Source: Bacillota bacterium (GTDB taxonomy: Bacteria > Bacillota > Clostridia > Lachnospirales > Lachnospiraceae). From it: a DNA stretch of 64,000 nucleotides. Shown one piece after another: positions 51,680 through 61,011 of this stretch; the stretch's first letter is position 1; every line of letters starts with the position of its first letter. The position numbers were made by a program, and so were the translations under genes. Under the pieces are notes generated by a model. It did not search any database. It was not told where the DNA came from and saw nothing but the letters and a program-made list of their open reading frames with translations. The stretch covers positions 1-64,000 of the forward strand of contig JAFAFU010000045.1 of assembly GCA_023423335.1 (NCBI GenBank). Direction: 5' to 3'.

Positions 51680-51708
51680 AGAACCCATCCGAGGATGGGT
51701 TCTTTTTG
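51680..51708 (+). terminator. Terminator after the CNNM gene
   Basis: AGAACCCATCC-GA-GGATGGGTTCT with flanking A and T runs. Confidence 0.9.
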
Positions 51709-52199
51709 GTATACAACAGGGGTGTAGTATACCTAGCGTATAATAGGGTGGGAGTAGAAAGTGTTTTATCACTGTCTATAAAAGTATTATAAAAGGAATA
51801 TGTGACTAGTTTGTGAATGTATTATAAAAAATAAATAAAATTTATAAATATTTCGATAGGATCAACAACAGGTATAGACAAAGATAAAGGGTGCTTGACG
51901 TTATTAGCGAACAAGCACCATTTCTTTATATCTATAAAGTAGGGAGGAGGAGAGTGAAAAATTGTTTTCAATCACTTTCTAAATCTAGTATAAACTGTAT
52001 TTATGTTTAAATTATGGATAGAATAAAGACATTTTGTTAACAATTTGGTTCATTTTTATGTCATTTACGGAATCTTCTGACATATAATTGCCTCAGTATT
52101 AATCGGAAATCAGGTCGGCGAACATAATCTATCGGTAAATAAATCATAATAAGGATATGGTAAAATACCAACATATTATATATAGAAGGAAGTGACTTA
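51709..52199. other. AT-rich intergenic region with one hairpin
   Basis: About 490 bases, very AT-rich, with several TATAAT-like stretches and GGTGCTTG/CAAGCACC (51888-51919) followed by TTTCTTTAT, a terminator-like hairpin. No convincing coding frame, riboswitch or tRNA seen. Confidence 0.4.
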
Positions 52200-52349
52200 A
52201 TGAGCAAACAATCGAACCAAAGGTACCGAAAGGAAAAAGAAAAAAAGATTTTTGAATCGGCTGTGGATAATTCAACGGCAGCTTCCGTGAAAGACTCTTT
52301 CGGACAGGACAAACATAAGAATACGACGAATCATGTGCAGGGGCAGTAG
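52200..52349 (+). CDS. Small charged hypothetical peptide
   Basis: 49 residues from ATG at 52200 with AAGGAAGTG upstream; begins MSKQSNQRYRKEKEKKIFES and ends TNHVQGQ. Hydrophilic, no motif. A strong terminator follows at once, so the transcript is probably monocistronic. Its function is unknown. Confidence 0.55.
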   Translation: MSKQSNQRYRKEKEKKIFESAVDNSTAASVKDSFGQDKHKNTTNHVQGQ

Positions 52350-52357
52350 ACCCTGCG

Positions 52358-52406
52358 GCGGACAGGGTCCGGTTTAACCAGGAGCCTGATCCTGTCTGCT
52401 GTTTTT
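52358..52406 (+). terminator. Terminator after the small peptide gene
   Basis: GCGGACAGG/CCTGTCTGC stem followed by TGTTTTTG. Confidence 0.75.
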
Positions 52407-52519
52407 GAATACGAAGCAAATATTTCTAATGAAATTCTAATGTTTAATACTTGTGCTTTTCCGCGGAATTAGTGATATAATAATGGATAGTACTTTATAG
52501 AAAGGAATTTGATAAAAAA

Positions 52520-53875
52520 ATGAACATTATAATAGTTGGTTGCGGTAAGGTTGGCACAACGCTTGCCGAACAGCTGGACAGAGAAGGACATGACATAGTA
52601 GTTGTCGATCATAAGGCAGCGGCAATAAATAATATCACGGAGAAGCTGGATGTCGGTGGGGTGGTAGGAAATGGGACCAGTAACAAGGTACTTCTGGAGG
52701 CAGGAGTGGATACGGCGGATTTATTGATTGCCGTAACGAATTCGGATGAATTAAACCTGCTTTGCTGTCTGATTGCCAAAAAAACCGGGGATTGCCATAC
52801 CATTGCCAGAGTACGTAATCTGCAATATAACCACGAAATTGGTTTTATCAAAGAAGAATTGGGTCTGTCCATGACCATAAACCCGGAATTGGAAACAGCA
52901 TTGGAGATGGCCAGGCTGATTCGTCTGCCCTCCGCCATAAAAATAGAAACCTTTGCCAAGGGCAGGGTAGAACTCTTAAAGTTCCAGATCCCTAAGGAAT
53001 CTGTTCTGGACCAGATGCCGATTATGAAGATCAATACACAATTACATACGAAGGTACTGGTCTGTGCAGTTGAGCGGGGGGATCAGGTGTTTATACCCTC
53101 CGGTGACTTTGTTCTTGGTACAAATGATAAAATATCCTTAATCATGGAGCCAAGGCGGTCGGTGGAATTTTTTCACCGGGTAGGGGTTACCATTGAGCAT
53201 ATTCGAAATGTCATGCTGATCGGAGGAGGTAATATAGCGGTTTATCTTGCAACAAAATTAGAGGGTACCGGTGTTAAGGTTAAAATACTTGAACAGAGCA
53301 GGGAACGTTGTGAGGAATTAAGTGACTTGTTGGATGAGGCGCTTATTATCAATGCCAATGCCTCTGACCATGGAGTGCTTATGGAAGAGGAGATCGAAAG
53401 CATGGAAGCGGTGGCTTCTCTTACGAATATGGATGAGGAAAACATTCTTTTTTCACTCTATGCAGGCAAGAAGTCTAAAGCGAAAGTATTTACCAAGATT
53501 ACCCGTTCTACGTATGAGGATATCATTGAGGAGATGCCTCTCGGAATCATTGTAAATCCTAAGATGATTACGGCGGACCGAATCGTACAGCATGTCAGGG
53601 CTATGCAAAACTCCAAGGGAAGCAATGTGGAGACGCTCTATAAAATCGTCGGTAATAAAGCGGAAGCCCTGGAATTTAAGGTGAACAAGAATTTCAGCCT
53701 GATCGGCATCCCGTTTGAGAAACTGCGGCTCAAAAAAAATATTCTGGTTGGCTGCATAACCCGTAAAGGCAAAGTTATCATTCCAAACGGACAGGATGCC
53801 ATTCAGATCGGGGATTCGGTTATCATAGTAACAACCAATACCGGATTAGATGACTTGAGTGATATATTAGCATAG
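52520..53875 (+). CDS. trkA: Trk potassium uptake regulatory subunit TrkA
   Basis: 451 residues in two RCK halves: each has a Rossmann NAD(H) fold (GCGKVGTTLAEQLDREGHD at 8; GGGNIAVYLATKLEGTG near 235) plus a TrkA_C domain (LLKFQIPKESVLDQMP; FKVNKNFSLIGIPFEKL). It gates TrkH by nucleotide binding. It is followed after 10 bases by trkH. Confidence 0.95.
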   Translation: MNIIIVGCGKVGTTLAEQLDREGHDIVVVDHKAAAINNITEKLDVGGVVGNGTSNKVLLEAGVDTADLLIAVTNSDELNLLCCLIAKKTGDCHTIARVRNLQYNHEIGFIKEELGLSMTINPELETALEMARLIRLPSAIKIETFAKGRVELLKFQIPKESVLDQMPIMKINTQLHTKVLVCAVERGDQVFIPSGDFVLGTNDKISLIMEPRRSVEFFHRVGVTIEHIRNVMLIGGGNIAVYLATKLEGTGVKVKILEQSRERCEELSDLLDEALIINANASDHGVLMEEEIESMEAVASLTNMDEENILFSLYAGKKSKAKVFTKITRSTYEDIIEEMPLGIIVNPKMITADRIVQHVRAMQNSKGSNVETLYKIVGNKAEALEFKVNKNFSLIGIPFEKLRLKKNILVGCITRKGKVIIPNGQDAIQIGDSVIIVTTNTGLDDLSDILA

Positions 53876-53885
53876 GGGAAAGACG

Positions 53886-55319
53886 ATGAATAAGTCAATT
53901 ATTTTGTATGTTACAGGGTGGATTCTGAATTTTGAAGCAGCCTTCATGGCCTTGCCTCTGATTGTTGCATTGATTTATAAAGAGACCAGCGGATATGCCT
54001 TTCTTATTACGATCGGGCTTTGCCTGCTGATTGGTATTCCGTTAGCAATACGCAAACCGGAAAATAAAGTTTTTTATGCCAAGGAGGGCTTTGTTGCTGT
54101 AGCCCTGGGCTGGATCGTTCTTAGTATCATGGGAGCATTTCCCTATATCATAAGCGGGGAGATACCCAACTATATCGATGCCTTGTTCGAGACCGTATCC
54201 GGCTTTACCACGACGGGCTCCAGTATATTAAGGGATGTGGAGGTCATTCCCCGTTGTCTGCTCTTCTGGAGGAGCTTTACTCATTGGATCGGAGGCATGG
54301 GGGTACTGGTATTCATATTAGCCATTCTGCCCATGATGGGCGGAGAAAGCATGCATATTATGCGTGCTGAGAGCCCGGGGCCGGTGGTAGGCAAGCTGGT
54401 TCCGAGAGTAAGAATTACGGCTATGATTTTGTATACGATCTATTTTGGAATGACCGTGATTCAGATCGTATTATTATTGATCGGCGGTATGCCCTTATTC
54501 GATGCCCTGACGATTGCCTTTGGTACGGCAGGAACCGGAGGCTTTGGTATAAAGAATGATAGTATGGCATCCTATTCTTCCTATCTGCAAAACGTAGTTA
54601 CAATATTTATGTTTTTATTTGGTATTAACTTTACCTTTTATTATCTGATTCTATGCAGGAGATTTAAGGCGGCGATAAGAAGTGAGGAGGTACGGGCGTT
54701 CTTTCTGATCGTAGTCGGAGCGATTGTATTGATTTCATTGAATCTCGGAGGATTTAAGAATTTCTTCGGCTCCGTCCACCATGCGGCTTTCCAGGTTTCT
54801 TCCATAATTACGACCACCGGCTATGCTACCGTGGATTTTAATGCATGGCCCAGCTTCTCCAAAGGGATTTTGGTCCTGCTTATGTTCGTTGGTGCCTGCG
54901 CAGGCAGTACCGGCGGCGGTATGAAGGTTTCCCGTATCGTAATCCTGTTTAAGACGGTAAGCAAAGAGCTATCCTACCAGCTGCATAAGAGAAGCGTCAA
55001 GGTGCTGAAATTTGACGGAAAGAAAATCGAACATGAAACCCTGCGTTCCATTAACGTATTTTTTATAACATATATTGTTATTTTTGTCGGTTCTGTTTTG
55101 ATTGTCAGCCTGGATAATTTTGATCTGGTTTCCAGCTTCACGGCAGTGGCTGCGACGCTAAACAATATCGGGCCAGGACTTGGGGTGGCCGGTCCTGCCA
55201 CGAATTTTGCGGATTTTTCCTATCTTTCTAAAATTGTAATGACACTGGATATGCTGATTGGACGTCTGGAGGTTTTCCCGGTATTACTGCTGTTTTCGCC
55301 AAAAACGTGGTTAAAATAG
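53886..55319 (+). CDS. trkH: Potassium uptake channel subunit TrkH
   Basis: 477 residues with about ten to eleven membrane helices and four pore loops with the filter glycines: VSGFTTTGSSIL, FGTAGTGGFGIK, ITTTGYATVD and LNNIGPGLGV. This is the K+ conducting partner of TrkA. The typical C-terminal MxxGRLE is present as DMLIGRLEVFPVLLLF. Confidence 0.96.
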   Translation: MNKSIILYVTGWILNFEAAFMALPLIVALIYKETSGYAFLITIGLCLLIGIPLAIRKPENKVFYAKEGFVAVALGWIVLSIMGAFPYIISGEIPNYIDALFETVSGFTTTGSSILRDVEVIPRCLLFWRSFTHWIGGMGVLVFILAILPMMGGESMHIMRAESPGPVVGKLVPRVRITAMILYTIYFGMTVIQIVLLLIGGMPLFDALTIAFGTAGTGGFGIKNDSMASYSSYLQNVVTIFMFLFGINFTFYYLILCRRFKAAIRSEEVRAFFLIVVGAIVLISLNLGGFKNFFGSVHHAAFQVSSIITTTGYATVDFNAWPSFSKGILVLLMFVGACAGSTGGGMKVSRIVILFKTVSKELSYQLHKRSVKVLKFDGKKIEHETLRSINVFFITYIVIFVGSVLIVSLDNFDLVSSFTAVAATLNNIGPGLGVAGPATNFADFSYLSKIVMTLDMLIGRLEVFPVLLLFSPKTWLK

Positions 55320-55353
55320 AGAGCAGACTTCATTCGACGGGCTTTTATAAATC

Positions 55354-55420
55354 ATAGGTGTACGTTTCAGAGCAGATGCAAAAAACATGTGTCTGCCTGC
55401 TTCGTGCACCTATTGTTTTT
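55354..55420 (+). terminator. trkAH terminator
   Basis: TAGGTGTACG/CGTGCACCTA with inner GCAGA/TCTGC pairing, followed by TTGTTTTT. Confidence 0.65.
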
Positions 55421-55543
55421 CTGTGCGGTTTTTGCTTGAATTATGGGGGGATAGATAGTAAAATAAGATGAGTTGGATTTGTCACTAAATTTTTCGGAGG
55501 AATTGCGGCTAGTTGTTCTACCGGGTAAGTATTGGAGAAAATT

Positions 55544-56128
55544 ATGCGTATTGGATTACTGAGGCACTTTAAAGTGAATTGCCCCCATAAGAGGTGGATG
55601 ACCTCCAAAGAGTTCAGGGAATGGTCGGAGAAATACGAGATATCAAAGGTGATAAAGAAAAAGGTTGAGATGGATGGCATCGAATGGGATATCTGCTATG
55701 TCAGTGATCTGCCCAGAGCCATAACAACAGCAAAAGAGGTATATACAGGGAATTTAAAGATTGATAAGCTGCTGAGGGAGGTGGATAATGCCCCATTCAT
55801 CCATACGGAACGCCTGAAGCTTCCCTTTGAGCTCTGGCATGTGTGCGGCAGGCTGGCCTGGTATTTCAGGTCGAAAAGCCAGCCTGAGACCATAGAGGGG
55901 ACAAGGAGGAGAATTTGCCGTTTCCTGGACCGGATTGACTGGTCAAAGGAGAATATTCTCATCGTTTTCCACGGTTTTATGCTTTATAATTTTCAGAAGG
56001 AGCTCCGTAAGCGCGGCTTTAAAGGAGAAAAACTTCGGCTTGTGAAGAATGGGGTTCTGTATGAATATGTCAGACAGACAGAAAAGGATGGATTAGAGGA
56101 TGAAAATCTCACTGATCTGTGTGGGTAA
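55544..56128 (+). CDS. Histidine-phosphatase-superfamily protein
   Basis: 194 residues from ATG at 55544 (TTGGAG at 6 bases). Phosphoglycerate-mutase-like: catalytic R7-H8 in GLLRHFKVN, SDLPRAITTAKEVY, and IVFHGFML with the second His. It has a divergent RHF in place of RHG. The substrate is unknown. It overlaps rlmH by 29 bases. Confidence 0.75.
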   Translation: MRIGLLRHFKVNCPHKRWMTSKEFREWSEKYEISKVIKKKVEMDGIEWDICYVSDLPRAITTAKEVYTGNLKIDKLLREVDNAPFIHTERLKLPFELWHVCGRLAWYFRSKSQPETIEGTRRRICRFLDRIDWSKENILIVFHGFMLYNFQKELRKRGFKGEKLRLVKNGVLYEYVRQTEKDGLEDENLTDLCG

Positions 56129-56579
56129 ATTAAAGGAAAAGTATCTGGTCATGGGAGTGGAGGAGTATGCAAAACGTCTTGGCAGATATTGTTCTTTGGA
56201 GATGATCGAGCTTACCGATGAGAAGACGCCGGAGAATGCCGGTGAAGCTATGGAGGAGCTGATTAAGAAGAAGGAGGGGGAACGGATCATAAAAGCCGTA
56301 AAGGATGACTCCTTCTGTATCGTCCTGGCAATCGAAGGGAAGCAGCTGACCTCCGTGGAGCTGGCACAAAAGCTGGATACTCTGGGAGTGAACGGCACCA
56401 GCCATATCAGCTTTATCATTGGCGGGTCCCTCGGTCTATCCCCGGAAGTATTAAGCCGGGCGGATTATCAGCTGAGCTTTTCTAAAATGACTTTTCCCCA
56501 TCAGCTGATGCGGATGATATTATTGGAGCAGATATATCGTGCATACCGGATCATCCATAAGCAGCCCTATCATAAATAA
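56100..56579 (+). CDS. rlmH: 23S rRNA (pseudouridine1915-N3)-methyltransferase RlmH
   Basis: 159 residues, the exact family length. SPOUT fold with knot motif ISFIIGGSLGLSPEVL and C-terminal LPHQLMR-type FPHQLMRMILLEQIYRAYRI. It methylates pseudouridine 1915 of 23S rRNA using SAM. Confidence 0.97.
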   Translation: MKISLICVGKLKEKYLVMGVEEYAKRLGRYCSLEMIELTDEKTPENAGEAMEELIKKKEGERIIKAVKDDSFCIVLAIEGKQLTSVELAQKLDTLGVNGTSHISFIIGGSLGLSPEVLSRADYQLSFSKMTFPHQLMRMILLEQIYRAYRIIHKQPYHK

Positions 56580-56664
56580 ATTCGGCAGTTGCAGGTTGAA
56601 TTAACAGAGAGGGACAAAGCTTAGAGCACCATTATGTTATTATCATAGAGAGGAGATAATAAGT

Positions 56665-57150
56665 ATGAAGCATTTGGAATTCGCCATAGAGATGGAGCTG
56701 GAGGGCCAGCGGTATTATCTTGAACAGGCAGAGATTTTTCAGGACAGTGAACTGAAAACCATATTCCTGATTCTTGCGGATGCTGAGAAGGAGCATGCAG
56801 CACTGTTACTCCGGAGAAAGAATGAGGAACCGGTTATTTTAAAGGAGGAAAGTATTCTTCCAGGAATGAAATCCATCTTCAGGGAATTGCCCCGATTTAA
56901 GGAGGATGAAATAAAAGCGGCAAAGCAGCTGGATGTTTACCGGTTTGCCGCCCTGCAGGAAGAGAAGAGCATTGACCTCTATCAGGGCATGTTGGAGGAG
57001 GTCACGGACCCCAGGGATAAGGAACTCTTTGCCTTCCTGGTAAAAGAGGAAAAGGAGCATCTTATTCTGTTTGAGGAACTGGTTACGATGCTGACACGCC
57101 CTGAAGAGTGGGTAGAATCCGCGGAGTTCGGAATTAGGGAAGAATATTAA
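56665..57150 (+). CDS. Ferritin-like diiron protein (rubrerythrin family)
   Basis: 161 residues. Two helix pairs with E-x6-Y and EKEH motifs: EMELEGQRYYLEQAE, ADAEKEHAAL, then ALQEEKSIDLYQGML and LVKEEKEHLILFEELV. The rubredoxin domain of true rubrerythrin is missing, so electrons may come from a separate rubredoxin (one lies at 31815). Role probably peroxide or oxygen defence. It converges on and overlaps a DUF1062 gene by 17 bases. Confidence 0.87.
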   Translation: MKHLEFAIEMELEGQRYYLEQAEIFQDSELKTIFLILADAEKEHAALLLRRKNEEPVILKEESILPGMKSIFRELPRFKEDEIKAAKQLDVYRFAALQEEKSIDLYQGMLEEVTDPRDKELFAFLVKEEKEHLILFEELVTMLTRPEEWVESAEFGIREEY

Positions 57151-57703
57151 GGATTATGCCGTTTGACGGAAGCTCCTTCCCGGGATCATGACCTCCCTTT
57201 ATACAGATTTTGTGCTGATCCGCCAGTTTTTTGATCACTTCCCTCGAAACCTGGAGCTTATGGCTGAGAAGCTTATCCAGACGGATACGAAGGGGATAAT
57301 TACATAGAATTTCGATTTCCACAGCCTCCTCTAAATCGAGGAGGCTGAAATTGTCTCCGTGGATCTCAAGAGTTAGACTGTTATAATCCATGAAGAACCG
57401 GTTTTTGTTATGAACAGGCATATGAAATGCGTACCTTTCGGCAAGCTCCGGATCATTATGAAGGAATTTCCTATAAAGCTCTTTGTCTATTGTTTTAGCG
57501 TCTTTGCGGGATAAAATCTCCATGTTCCGGATAGTTTTACATTTTTGGCATTGATAAATTAACCATACGTCAATATGGTTTTTGTTCGCATTGACCCGGA
57601 AATTCTTACTGCATTCATACCTGGAACGGCCGCCGCATTTTGGACAATTCTTGATTATTGCAGGAAGAGAGGAGGGGACAATCGTCCATTGATATTTTTT
57701 CAT
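57134..57703 (-). CDS. DUF1062 family protein
   Basis: 189 residues. Two CxxC zinc knuckles near the N-terminus (NCPKCGGRSRY, YQCQKCKTIRN), then a domain ending in QVSREVIKKLADQHKICIKG, an S4-like RNA-binding feel. The family is known as DUF1062 with no defined function. Its 3' end overlaps that of the ferritin-like gene. Confidence 0.85.
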   Translation of the reverse strand: MKKYQWTIVPSSLPAIIKNCPKCGGRSRYECSKNFRVNANKNHIDVWLIYQCQKCKTIRNMEILSRKDAKTIDKELYRKFLHNDPELAERYAFHMPVHNKNRFFMDYNSLTLEIHGDNFSLLDLEEAVEIEILCNYPLRIRLDKLLSHKLQVSREVIKKLADQHKICIKGGHDPGKELPSNGIILNILP

Positions 57704-58055
57704 TATGACACTCCATCACTTAATCATGGCCGCAGCAAACAATCCATCCAAAGTAGGGATCGGCAAAATCATGTCTGCTGCTGTAATTAACAAGATCCAG
57801 ATTAGTCGTGATCGGGTGTTGTCATAATAGCTCCCCTCTGCCGATATACGGCTCAAATTCAAAATGAAGTCCGTAGTTCGTATTGAAAGGTATTCTTTAT
57901 TCATACGGAGTATCTTCGGATTATTAATCCCAGTTTACCATGGAGGTATTGATTGAATAAACCTCATACTTGATTCTAATAAAGTTTAAGACAAAAGAAG
58001 AACTGTTAATAAACAGTTCTTCTATCATTCATATTAACAGACCGCGCTTTTGTAC

Positions 58056-58337
58056 TTATTTCGGCCCTTTGTTTTTTCCCTGTAAAAGGATACGTTGTAT
58101 ACTCTTTATTGACAGAAAATATTCTTCGGCAAGTTCGGCAGCACAAGCGCCGTTCCTGAATTTCTCATATATATCGGCATCTCTTTGCCGGATTTCATTT
58201 TTGATATTTGTAGTCGTACCCCATTCCCTATGGTTGGACTGCTTCTTTGGAATATACAAATATTGTCCGTCCGCATATTCCTGGAGCTGCTCCAGAAGTT
58301 CACGAGGTAGGATACAGTCTGCCTTCACATAGCCCAT
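58056..58337 (-). CDS. CD3324-type helix-turn-helix protein
   Basis: 94 residues from ATG at 58337 (AGGAGGAGCAAT upstream); the longer frame to 58373 includes non-coding leader. Starts YVKADCILPRELLEQLQEYA, ends with a Mor/resolvase-like helix-turn-helix (RNGACAAELAEEYFLSIKSI). This family is annotated as CD3324-type in Clostridia; a DNA-binding role is likely. Confidence 0.85.
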   Translation of the reverse strand: MGYVKADCILPRELLEQLQEYADGQYLYIPKKQSNHREWGTTTNIKNEIRQRDADIYEKFRNGACAAELAEEYFLSIKSIQRILLQGKNKGPK

Positions 58338-58518
58338 ATTGCTCCTCCTTATATTTGATACCCGGATGAGCAAAAGCTATTGATTAACACAATGATATTG
58401 ATCTTTGCAAGCATGCCTGCAAAAGGATATTAATGCAATAGCCTCTGCTATGCGTTCTTAACATATCTTCTCATAGATACCTCCGTTTGGCCGCTCTGCG
58501 GCGATATTTTCTATAAAC

Positions 58519-58568
58519 AAAAAGCCATCCGGCCGGGAGGGGTTCATTCCTCCGACAACCGGATGGCT
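58519..58568 (-). terminator. cspA terminator
   Basis: Minus-strand stem AGCCATCCGG/CCGGATGGCT with further inner pairing, followed by a T tail (A run at 58519-58522). Confidence 0.85.
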
Positions 58569-58587
58569 TATGTTTTACGGCATCAGA

Positions 58588-58791
58588 CTATGCTAATGTT
58601 ACATTAACAGCCTGCATACCGCGCTGGCCGCGCTCAAGATCAAACATAACTTTCTGGCCTTCTTCTAAAGTCTTGAAACCGTTAGAAGCAATACCGGAGA
58701 AGTGTACGAATACATCCTCACCACCGTTATCGTTAGTGATGAAACCAAAACCCTTTTGTGCGTTAAACCATTTTACTGTACCTTTGTTCAT
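58588..58791 (-). CDS. Cold-shock protein (CspA family)
   Basis: 67 residues. RNA-binding motifs KGFGFIT and DVFVHFS, ending QAVNVTLA: a single OB fold that melts RNA secondary structure. ATG 58791 follows TAGGAGGTATCTTTC. Its leader carries a large hairpin (58839-58888), as expected for a temperature-sensitive gene. Confidence 0.96.
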   Translation of the reverse strand: MNKGTVKWFNAQKGFGFITNDNGGEDVFVHFSGIASNGFKTLEEGQKVMFDLERGQRGMQAVNVTLA

Positions 58792-58838
58792 GAAAGATAC
58801 CTCCTAAATATTATTTTGTATTATTGTTCATAAAAAAT

Positions 58839-58888
58839 CACATATTTTTGTAAATCATTAATGTTATAATGACTTACAAAAATATGTG
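58839..58888 (-). promoter_or_regulatory. Long hairpin in the cspA leader
   Basis: Perfect 15-bp inverted repeat CACATATTTTTGTAA (58839-58853) and TTACAAAAATATGTG (58874-58888), separated by a 20-base loop; on the minus strand a run of six Ts follows. It lies 48 bases upstream of cspA and could be a thermosensor, attenuator or the operator of a repressor. The rest of 58889-59119 is AT-rich with a GGGCTGTT/AACAGCCC hairpin near 59042-59060. Confidence 0.6.
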
Positions 58889-59119
58889 AGTTCATACATG
58901 ACATCTAAAATACAATAATAAATATAACATGATTAATTGCTATTGTAAAGACCTATTTTCAGATTATTATACAAAATTTATATCTTTTCTATTGAAAGAA
59001 GTAGTTTATGGAAGGTACCTATACCTTGGAAAAGTCGGATAGGGCTGTTTTGAACAGCCCCCGAAGTTGAGTGTATTGCTGATACAATAGATCGGTCCGG
59101 CCAGAAAACAGCCCGAAGC

Positions 59120-59710
59120 TTACATGAAGCCGAAGTATCTCATGATACCGATAAACATTCCGTATGCAAAACCATATTGATTATCCCTTAATTTTTGTGC
59201 GTCGGAGGAATTGGTCAGATAACCCATTTCAACCAGCAGGGAGGGCATTGTGGTTCTTCTGAGTACATATAAGGACTGGTTTACCCGGATACCGTTATTT
59301 CTTGTACCGACGGTCTGGACAATCCCATCCATGATTTGCTGGGCCATCCAGTTTGCCTGTGTACCTAACTGGTAGATATAGACTTCGGTGCCGTTAATCG
59401 CCGGATTCGGGTTTGCATTACAGTGAATGCTGATAAAATAATTTGCCGGCCATTCATTTGCCAGACGAACTCTTTCCTGGAGACTGGTGGCATTGTTGGT
59501 CCCGAGAACAGTGGTAGGTGTGGGCCTTGACAAGCGGGCCTCAAATCTGGGATCAGCATTCAAAAGATTGGCCAGATAGACTCCTACCTGGTAAGTAATG
59601 TCCTGTTCAAACAAACCATTGCCCACAGCTCCGGCATTATGGTAGCCGGTTGGGTTGTGACCCTGGTCTATGAAGATATTAATAGCCAAAGGAATACTTC
59701 CTTTCTTCAT
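59120..59710 (-). CDS. N-acetylmuramoyl-L-alanine amidase (Amidase_3)
   Basis: 196 residues from ATG at 59710; a TTG at 59761 gives a longer form. Zinc motifs: IFIDQGHNP (first His), LFEQDITYQVGVYL (Glu), SIHCNANPNP (second His) and catalytic Glu in LLVEMGYLTN. It cleaves the amide bond between MurNAc and L-Ala. No signal peptide, so export may be non-classical or it may act inside the sporulating mother cell. Alone on its transcript. Confidence 0.9.
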   Translation of the reverse strand: MKKGSIPLAINIFIDQGHNPTGYHNAGAVGNGLFEQDITYQVGVYLANLLNADPRFEARLSRPTPTTVLGTNNATSLQERVRLANEWPANYFISIHCNANPNPAINGTEVYIYQLGTQANWMAQQIMDGIVQTVGTRNNGIRVNQSLYVLRRTTMPSLLVEMGYLTNSSDAQKLRDNQYGFAYGMFIGIMRYFGFM

Positions 59711-59921
59711 ATATTGTGCAGATTGATCGCAGGAATATTTAATAATGCCTATCCCAGACAAACCTGCCTATCCTGTATGGTATATCATATTCTTTTTATG
59801 GTAATATGTTACTCAAAAAGGAAATCCAATCTTATGCAATGGAAAATACAAAAAAAATATGATATAATCAAAGCATGTGAGCATGAGACTTTCGGACAGG
59901 CTATGAAATGCGAGGGCATAT

Positions 59922-60962
59922 ATGGGAAGATGGATCAGAAGCATAAAGAAAAACAGGGTTATCTCCATTGCATTGGTCAGCAGTATTGCAGTGGGATGTG
60001 TCATTATATTAATCGGTATGTCCTTTTATAAGAACAGGATTGCAGGGATTGCGTCTGCAGACACGGTGAGCTATCATAAATACCAGTATCATTATGCCAT
60101 TATCTCAGAGGAAGAGGATGCACCCTTTTGGGAGGCAATTTATCAGGGAGCCTTGGAGAAGGGAAATGAACAGGAGGTCTATATTGAGAAAATGGGCAGC
60201 AATCTCTCCGTATCCTATTCCCTGAAGGATCTTATGACGATCGCCATAGCCTCTAAGGTAGACGGCATAATTATTGAGCCGAACGGGGAGGAAGACATAT
60301 CAAACCTTATTAACCAGGCGGAAGCCGCAGGTATTCCTGTAGTAACCGTATTGAAGGATGCCCCGGAAAGCAGCCGCAAGAGCTTCGTCGGAATCAACAG
60401 CTATAATCAGGGGCAGACCTATGGCAAACAGGTACGGGAGGTCGTCGGAGAAGGCAGGAAAAAGGTTACCGTATTATTGAATTCTGACAGCAGGGAAGCC
60501 ACCCAGAATACCATCTATTCTAATATTACCGAGATGGTGGTGGGCATGGGGGTAGAAGTGGAATCGGCCCTGGTAAATGCCCAGAGCACCTTCAGCTCGG
60601 AAGAGGATATCCGTGAGATCATCATGTCCAACAATCCGCCGGAGGTTCTGGTATGCCTTACAGCGATTGATACCCTGAGTGCTTATCAGGCAGTCGTAGA
60701 TTATAATATGGTTGGAGATATCGATATCATCGGGTATTATGATTCAGACCTGATATTAAGCGCTATCGAAAAGAGCGTGATCCACTCTACCATGATGATT
60801 GACGCGAAACAAATGGGCGCTTACTGCGTTGAGGCTTTGACGGAATACAGGCAGAATGGTCAGGTAAACGATTATTTCTCGGTAGATATCAGCGTCATAA
60901 ACAGGAACAATGTCCGGGAATATATGGAAAACAAGAAGCAGGAAGAGGAAAAACAGCAGTAA
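59922..60962 (+). CDS. Membrane-anchored sugar-binding protein (XylFII-like)
   Basis: 346 residues. One N-terminal membrane helix (VISIALVSSIAVGCVIILIG) anchors a periplasmic-binding-protein type I fold (Peripla_BP_4): AIASKVDGIIIEPNGEEDIS, AAGIPVVTVLKDAP, FVGINSYNQGQTYGKQ and IDIIGYYDSDLILSAIE. It sits directly ahead of a histidine kinase and response regulator. In Clostridium this arrangement forms the XylFII-LytS-YesN system, where the binding protein passes the sugar signal to the kinase. The actual sugar here is unknown. Confidence 0.87.
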   Translation: MGRWIRSIKKNRVISIALVSSIAVGCVIILIGMSFYKNRIAGIASADTVSYHKYQYHYAIISEEEDAPFWEAIYQGALEKGNEQEVYIEKMGSNLSVSYSLKDLMTIAIASKVDGIIIEPNGEEDISNLINQAEAAGIPVVTVLKDAPESSRKSFVGINSYNQGQTYGKQVREVVGEGRKKVTVLLNSDSREATQNTIYSNITEMVVGMGVEVESALVNAQSTFSSEEDIREIIMSNNPPEVLVCLTAIDTLSAYQAVVDYNMVGDIDIIGYYDSDLILSAIEKSVIHSTMMIDAKQMGAYCVEALTEYRQNGQVNDYFSVDISVINRNNVREYMENKKQEEEKQQ

Positions 60963-61011
60963 TTCACTTGAGAGCAGGGGATAAGCCTGAGGCCAATCAA
61001 TGAGGTAGCAT

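Noticed and set aside
51709..52519. c-di-AMP or other riboswitch before trkA
   Set aside because: The region is AT-rich with one simple hairpin and a separate small gene with its own terminator; no conserved riboswitch motif found.
57716..57904. 62-codon minus-strand frame next to the DUF1062 gene
   Set aside because: Weak start signal, no motif, ends just before the DUF1062 start region; could not be supported.
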